NCBI GenBank assembly: GCA_947174825.1
Contig: CAMWKN010000082.1
Span: 1 to 6,735, forward strand
DNA: 6,735 nt
Reading direction: 5' to 3'
Origin: an uncultured Clostridium sp.
GTDB taxonomy: Bacteria > Bacillota_A > Clostridia > Lachnospirales > Lachnospiraceae
The notes under the pieces: model-generated
The model's input: only the letters and a program-made list of their open reading frames with translations
Told to the model about the DNA's origin: nothing
Databases searched by the model: none
Program-made: the position numbers and the translations under genes
In this document: positions 4,788 through 6,735 of the stretch, piece by piece
How positions within the stretch are numbered: the stretch's first letter is position 1
Layout: every line of letters begins with the position of its first letter

Positions 4788-5925
4788 ATGTTTTATGAAA
4801 ATCTTAAAGAAAAATGCCAGATTCATTGCAATGTATATGGGAATCTTTATTGTGCTGTGTGTGTTGACTTCATCTCAGGGGAAAGAATCGGAGGAGGTCA
4901 AGTTTGAAGCCAGTCAATATCAATTGGCTGTGTTTGATCAGGATCAGTCAGAGCTTAGCCGGGGACTGACCGATTATTTATCAAAACAGAATACTTTGGT
5001 CAATCTAAAGGATGAGGCAGAGGTTATCCAGGATGAAATCTATAACCGTAACATTCATTGTGTTTTGCGGATTCAGGATGGATTTGGTCAGGCGGCAGCC
5101 CAGGGGGAAGGATCTGGAATGATTGAAATAACTGCTGTGCCGGGAACGGTATACGGGGAGGCATTTACCCAGACGATCAATGGCTATATGAGTGTTTTAG
5201 GTACCTATCTCCGGGGAGGTTTTACAGTAAACGAAGCATTGGAACGGACGAAGCAGGCGATGGAGCTGCAGACATCCGTTTCTCTGGCAGATGGCGAGAG
5301 TGATGGCAGCTATTCCAAGATCTATTATTTTTTTAAGTATCTGGCATATATCTATGTGGTAATCTGTATTGAAACCTTAGGAATGGTGATGATATCATTC
5401 CGCAAAAAAGGGGTCAGAGATCGGATTGTCAGTTCACCGTATCCAGTTACCAGAAGTGGTTTGGAACAATATGCTGGAATGATTACCATGGGAGCGATTC
5501 TGGTTTTGATTCATGTGATCTTGTTGCTGGTCATGGGGCTTCCGCTCTTTTCGTTCCAGGGGATGCTGTTCTTGCTTAATGAATTGTGTTATCTGGTAGT
5601 TTGCATGGGAATTGTCTTTTTCATTGGTCAGGTGGTTAGTAATACACAGCTTTTGTCTATGATTGCCAATGTAGTAGGATTGGGAGGCAGCTTTCTGGGA
5701 GGTGTTTTTGTACCATTGGAATTGATGGGAGAGAGGATTGTTGCTCTGGCACATATCCTGCCATCTTATTGGTATGTCAGAGCATGTCAGCAGATTGATT
5801 TTCTGGGACAGGGGGATTCTCTGACAGCAGTATTTATCAGTATGGGAGTGGAGATTCTCTTTGGGGTAGCGTTAATCTGTATCGGGCTGGCATATTCCAA
5901 GGCTGCTGCAACAGGCAGACGCTAA
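4774..5925 (+). CDS. ABC-2 type exporter permease, second subunit
   Basis: Membrane subunit of 383 aa, same layout as its neighbour. TM1 is at about 17-33 and an extracytoplasmic domain at about 34-183 (VAVFDQDQSELSRGLTDYL is typical of the start of this domain in ABC-2 permeases). Five helices follow at about 184-208, 234-256, 262-287, 293-316 and 350-374. The late motif GGSFLGGVFVPLELMGE...AHILPSYWY (about 304-334) is characteristic of the ABC2_membrane_3 family. The start at 4774 has AGGAGGAG 5 nt upstream, inside the end of the first permease gene; the 14-nt overlap implies translational coupling and equal amounts of both subunits. Last gene of the transporter operon. The substrate cannot be read from the sequence. 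Confidence 0.93.
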   Translation: MQVYKCFMKILKKNARFIAMYMGIFIVLCVLTSSQGKESEEVKFEASQYQLAVFDQDQSELSRGLTDYLSKQNTLVNLKDEAEVIQDEIYNRNIHCVLRIQDGFGQAAAQGEGSGMIEITAVPGTVYGEAFTQTINGYMSVLGTYLRGGFTVNEALERTKQAMELQTSVSLADGESDGSYSKIYYFFKYLAYIYVVICIETLGMVMISFRKKGVRDRIVSSPYPVTRSGLEQYAGMITMGAILVLIHVILLLVMGLPLFSFQGMLFLLNELCYLVVCMGIVFFIGQVVSNTQLLSMIANVVGLGGSFLGGVFVPLELMGERIVALAHILPSYWYVRACQQIDFLGQGDSLTAVFISMGVEILFGVALICIGLAYSKAAATGRR

Positions 5926-5965
5926 ATCCTTTTAGTACGATACACTTGATTTGCGAAAAAGGATT
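5925..5965. repeat. Inverted repeat at the end of the transporter operon
   Basis: AATCCTTTT (5925-5933) and AAAAGGATT (5957-5965) form a 9-bp stem with a 23-nt loop, beginning on the last base of the permease stop codon. There is no T-run, so it is probably not the terminator; the stronger hairpin 20 nt downstream is. Confidence 0.4.
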
Positions 5966-5984
5966 GAATGGCTGTAAATTTATC

Positions 5985-6019
5985 GGGGGATAAATTATTA
6001 AATTTGTCCCCTGTTTTTG
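5985..6019 (+). terminator. Rho-independent terminator of the ABC transporter operon
   Basis: GGGGATAAATT (5986-5996) pairs with AATTTGTCCCC (6001-6011) over 11 bp including one G-U wobble, with loop ATTA; G5985 and T6012 can add another wobble pair. The stem is followed by TGTTTTTGT and a second T-rich stretch (6026-6032). It lies about 60 nt after the last permease and before a new promoter, so it separates the two operons. Confidence 0.88.
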
Positions 6020-6044
6020 TACCTTGTTTTTTCTGTGAATAGTC

Positions 6045-6073
6045 TTGACTTATTTTGAAGCCAAATCTATAAT
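6045..6073 (+). promoter_or_regulatory. Near-consensus sigma-A promoter of the downstream operon
   Basis: TTGACT (6045-6050) and a perfect TATAAT (6068-6073) with a 17-nt spacer. Start expected near 6080, giving a leader of about 43 nt. No copy of the TGACAAATGTCA near-palindrome is present here, so these genes are probably outside the two-component regulon and made constitutively. Confidence 0.85.
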
Positions 6074-6122
6074 TATCTTAGTGGGCATAAGCCTATGTTA
6101 ATTTATTCAATCGGAGTTCATT

Positions 6123-6530
6123 ATGGTAAATGAGAAAAAGGTGCGTTTGATGACGCAACTTGCTTTGGATGAGACCAAATATTGCAAGGCAGAGATTGCC
6201 GAAGCTGGCTATTATCATTCAGATTATGTCCGTTCCCATACATTACGTGTGATCTGGGGAAGTACGTTATCTTATTTATTAATCATTGCTTTAATCGCTT
6301 TGTATCATATGGAATATTTGCTACTCAATCTGGTAAAACTGGACTATCGGAGTTTGGTTTTAATTGCGGTGGGAATCTATGTTGGATGCATTACCGTTTG
6401 CGTGGTGATTGCGGTCATTTACTATTCTAATCGATATAAGAAAAACCGAAGAAAACTGAAAGCATATCTGGCAGATTTAAAAAAGCTGGAGAAGTTTTAT
6501 TCAGAGGATCAGGAGGGAGAAAGCTCATGA
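6123..6530 (+). CDS. Unrecognised two-helix membrane protein (135 aa)
   Basis: I do not recognise a family. A charged N-terminal region (about 1-42, KKVRLMTQLALDETKY...AEAGYYHSDYVRSHT) precedes two membrane helices at about 46-65 and 77-101. A strongly basic then mixed-charge tail (104-128, RYKKNRRKLKAYLADLKKLEKFY) looks helical or coiled-coil. Both ends are probably cytoplasmic, since the basic stretch directly follows the second helix. The ATG has GGAG 6 nt upstream (6113-6116), and a strong promoter precedes it. Its stop overlaps the start of the next gene (ATGA), so the two products are likely made together and may interact. There is no evident link to the exporter beyond proximity. Confidence 0.85.
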   Translation: MVNEKKVRLMTQLALDETKYCKAEIAEAGYYHSDYVRSHTLRVIWGSTLSYLLIIALIALYHMEYLLLNLVKLDYRSLVLIAVGIYVGCITVCVVIAVIYYSNRYKKNRRKLKAYLADLKKLEKFYSEDQEGESS

Positions 6531-6735
6531 CACAGTTTTTGTTACTGAAAGAGCATATCAAAAATATATACCAGAAATACTCCAGCCTGTTTCATTTGTT
6601 CTTGCGCTTTGTGATGGGATTTCTGACATTTTTATCGATTAACCGGGTTGTGGGATACCAGCCAAAACTGAATCATCTCTATGTGGAAATTTTATTGGGA
6701 TTTGTTACCATGATTATGCCGGTGGAAATTATGGT
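6527..6735 (+). CDS. Unrecognised membrane protein, N-terminal part (runs off window)
   Basis: Open frame to the window edge, 69 codons visible, beginning MTQFLLLKEHIKNIYQKYSS. A short amphipathic, basic N-terminal segment is followed by hydrophobic stretches at about 21-42 (LFHLFLRFVMGFLTFLSINRVV) and about 52-69 (YVEILLGFVTMIMPVEIMV), so this is an integral membrane protein. The start is firmly set by AGGAGGGAG (6511-6519) and a 4-nt ATGA overlap with the preceding gene, showing translational coupling. No family can be assigned from this fragment; length and function are unknown. Confidence 0.8.
   Translation, partial: MTQFLLLKEHIKNIYQKYSSLFHLFLRFVMGFLTFLSINRVVGYQPKLNHLYVEILLGFVTMIMPVEIM

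Noticed and set aside
5434..5754. Minus-strand 106-codon frame inside the second permease
   Set aside because: Its composition (many Gln, Asn, His) is what results from reading a hydrophobic membrane gene backwards; the permease frame is clearly the real one.
6084..6097. Tiny hairpins in the leader of the 135-aa gene (GGC-ATAA-GCC, CATA-AGCC-TATG)
   Set aside because: Stems of 3-4 bp are too short to support a regulatory structure.

Overview
The window looks like a chromosomal segment from a low-to-moderate GC Clostridia/Firmicute, most likely a gut Lachnospiraceae member. This is inferred from the strong AGGAGG-type ribosome binding sites, ATG starts, short overlapping operons, sigma-A-like promoters and the style of the proteins. 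No rRNA, tRNA, transposase or CRISPR array is visible.

Layout. (1) Positions 1-1446, minus strand: a two-component system. An intramembrane-type HisKA_3 histidine kinase (373 aa) is followed 16 nt later by a NarL/FixJ-type response regulator, of which only the receiver domain is in the window. (2) Positions 1447-1691: a divergent control region with a good minus-strand promoter for the kinase, a plus-strand TATAAT box, and two copies of a 12-bp near-palindrome, TGACAAATGTCA (one exact, one 11/12). (3) Positions 1692-2400, plus strand: two small, AT-rich, unrecognised membrane proteins (64 and 164 aa). (4) Positions 2401-2606: a second control region with a third, exact copy of TGACAAATGTCA upstream of an extended -10. 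(5) Positions 2607-5925, plus strand: an ABC-2 exporter of one ATPase (312 aa) and two permeases (377 and 383 aa, overlapping by 14 nt). A two-hairpin palindromic element sits between the ATPase and the first permease. (6) A clear intrinsic terminator at 5985-6019, a near-consensus promoter at 6045-6073, and a separate operon of two unrecognised membrane-protein genes; the second runs off the window.

How the parts probably work together. Gene content and order (DesK-like kinase, NarL-type regulator, one ATPase, two ABC-2 permeases) match the LnrJK-LnrLMN (linearmycin) type of membrane-active-compound resistance module in Bacillus subtilis. The shared near-palindrome is placed about -61 from the predicted kinase start, about -64 from the predicted ATPase start, and about -75 and -42 from the predicted small-gene start. 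The simplest reading is that one response regulator controls its own operon, the exporter, and the two small membrane proteins. That would make the two small proteins candidate unrecognised accessory parts of the module. The operator-regulator link and the accessory role are inferences; the repeats and their positions are read directly from the sequence.
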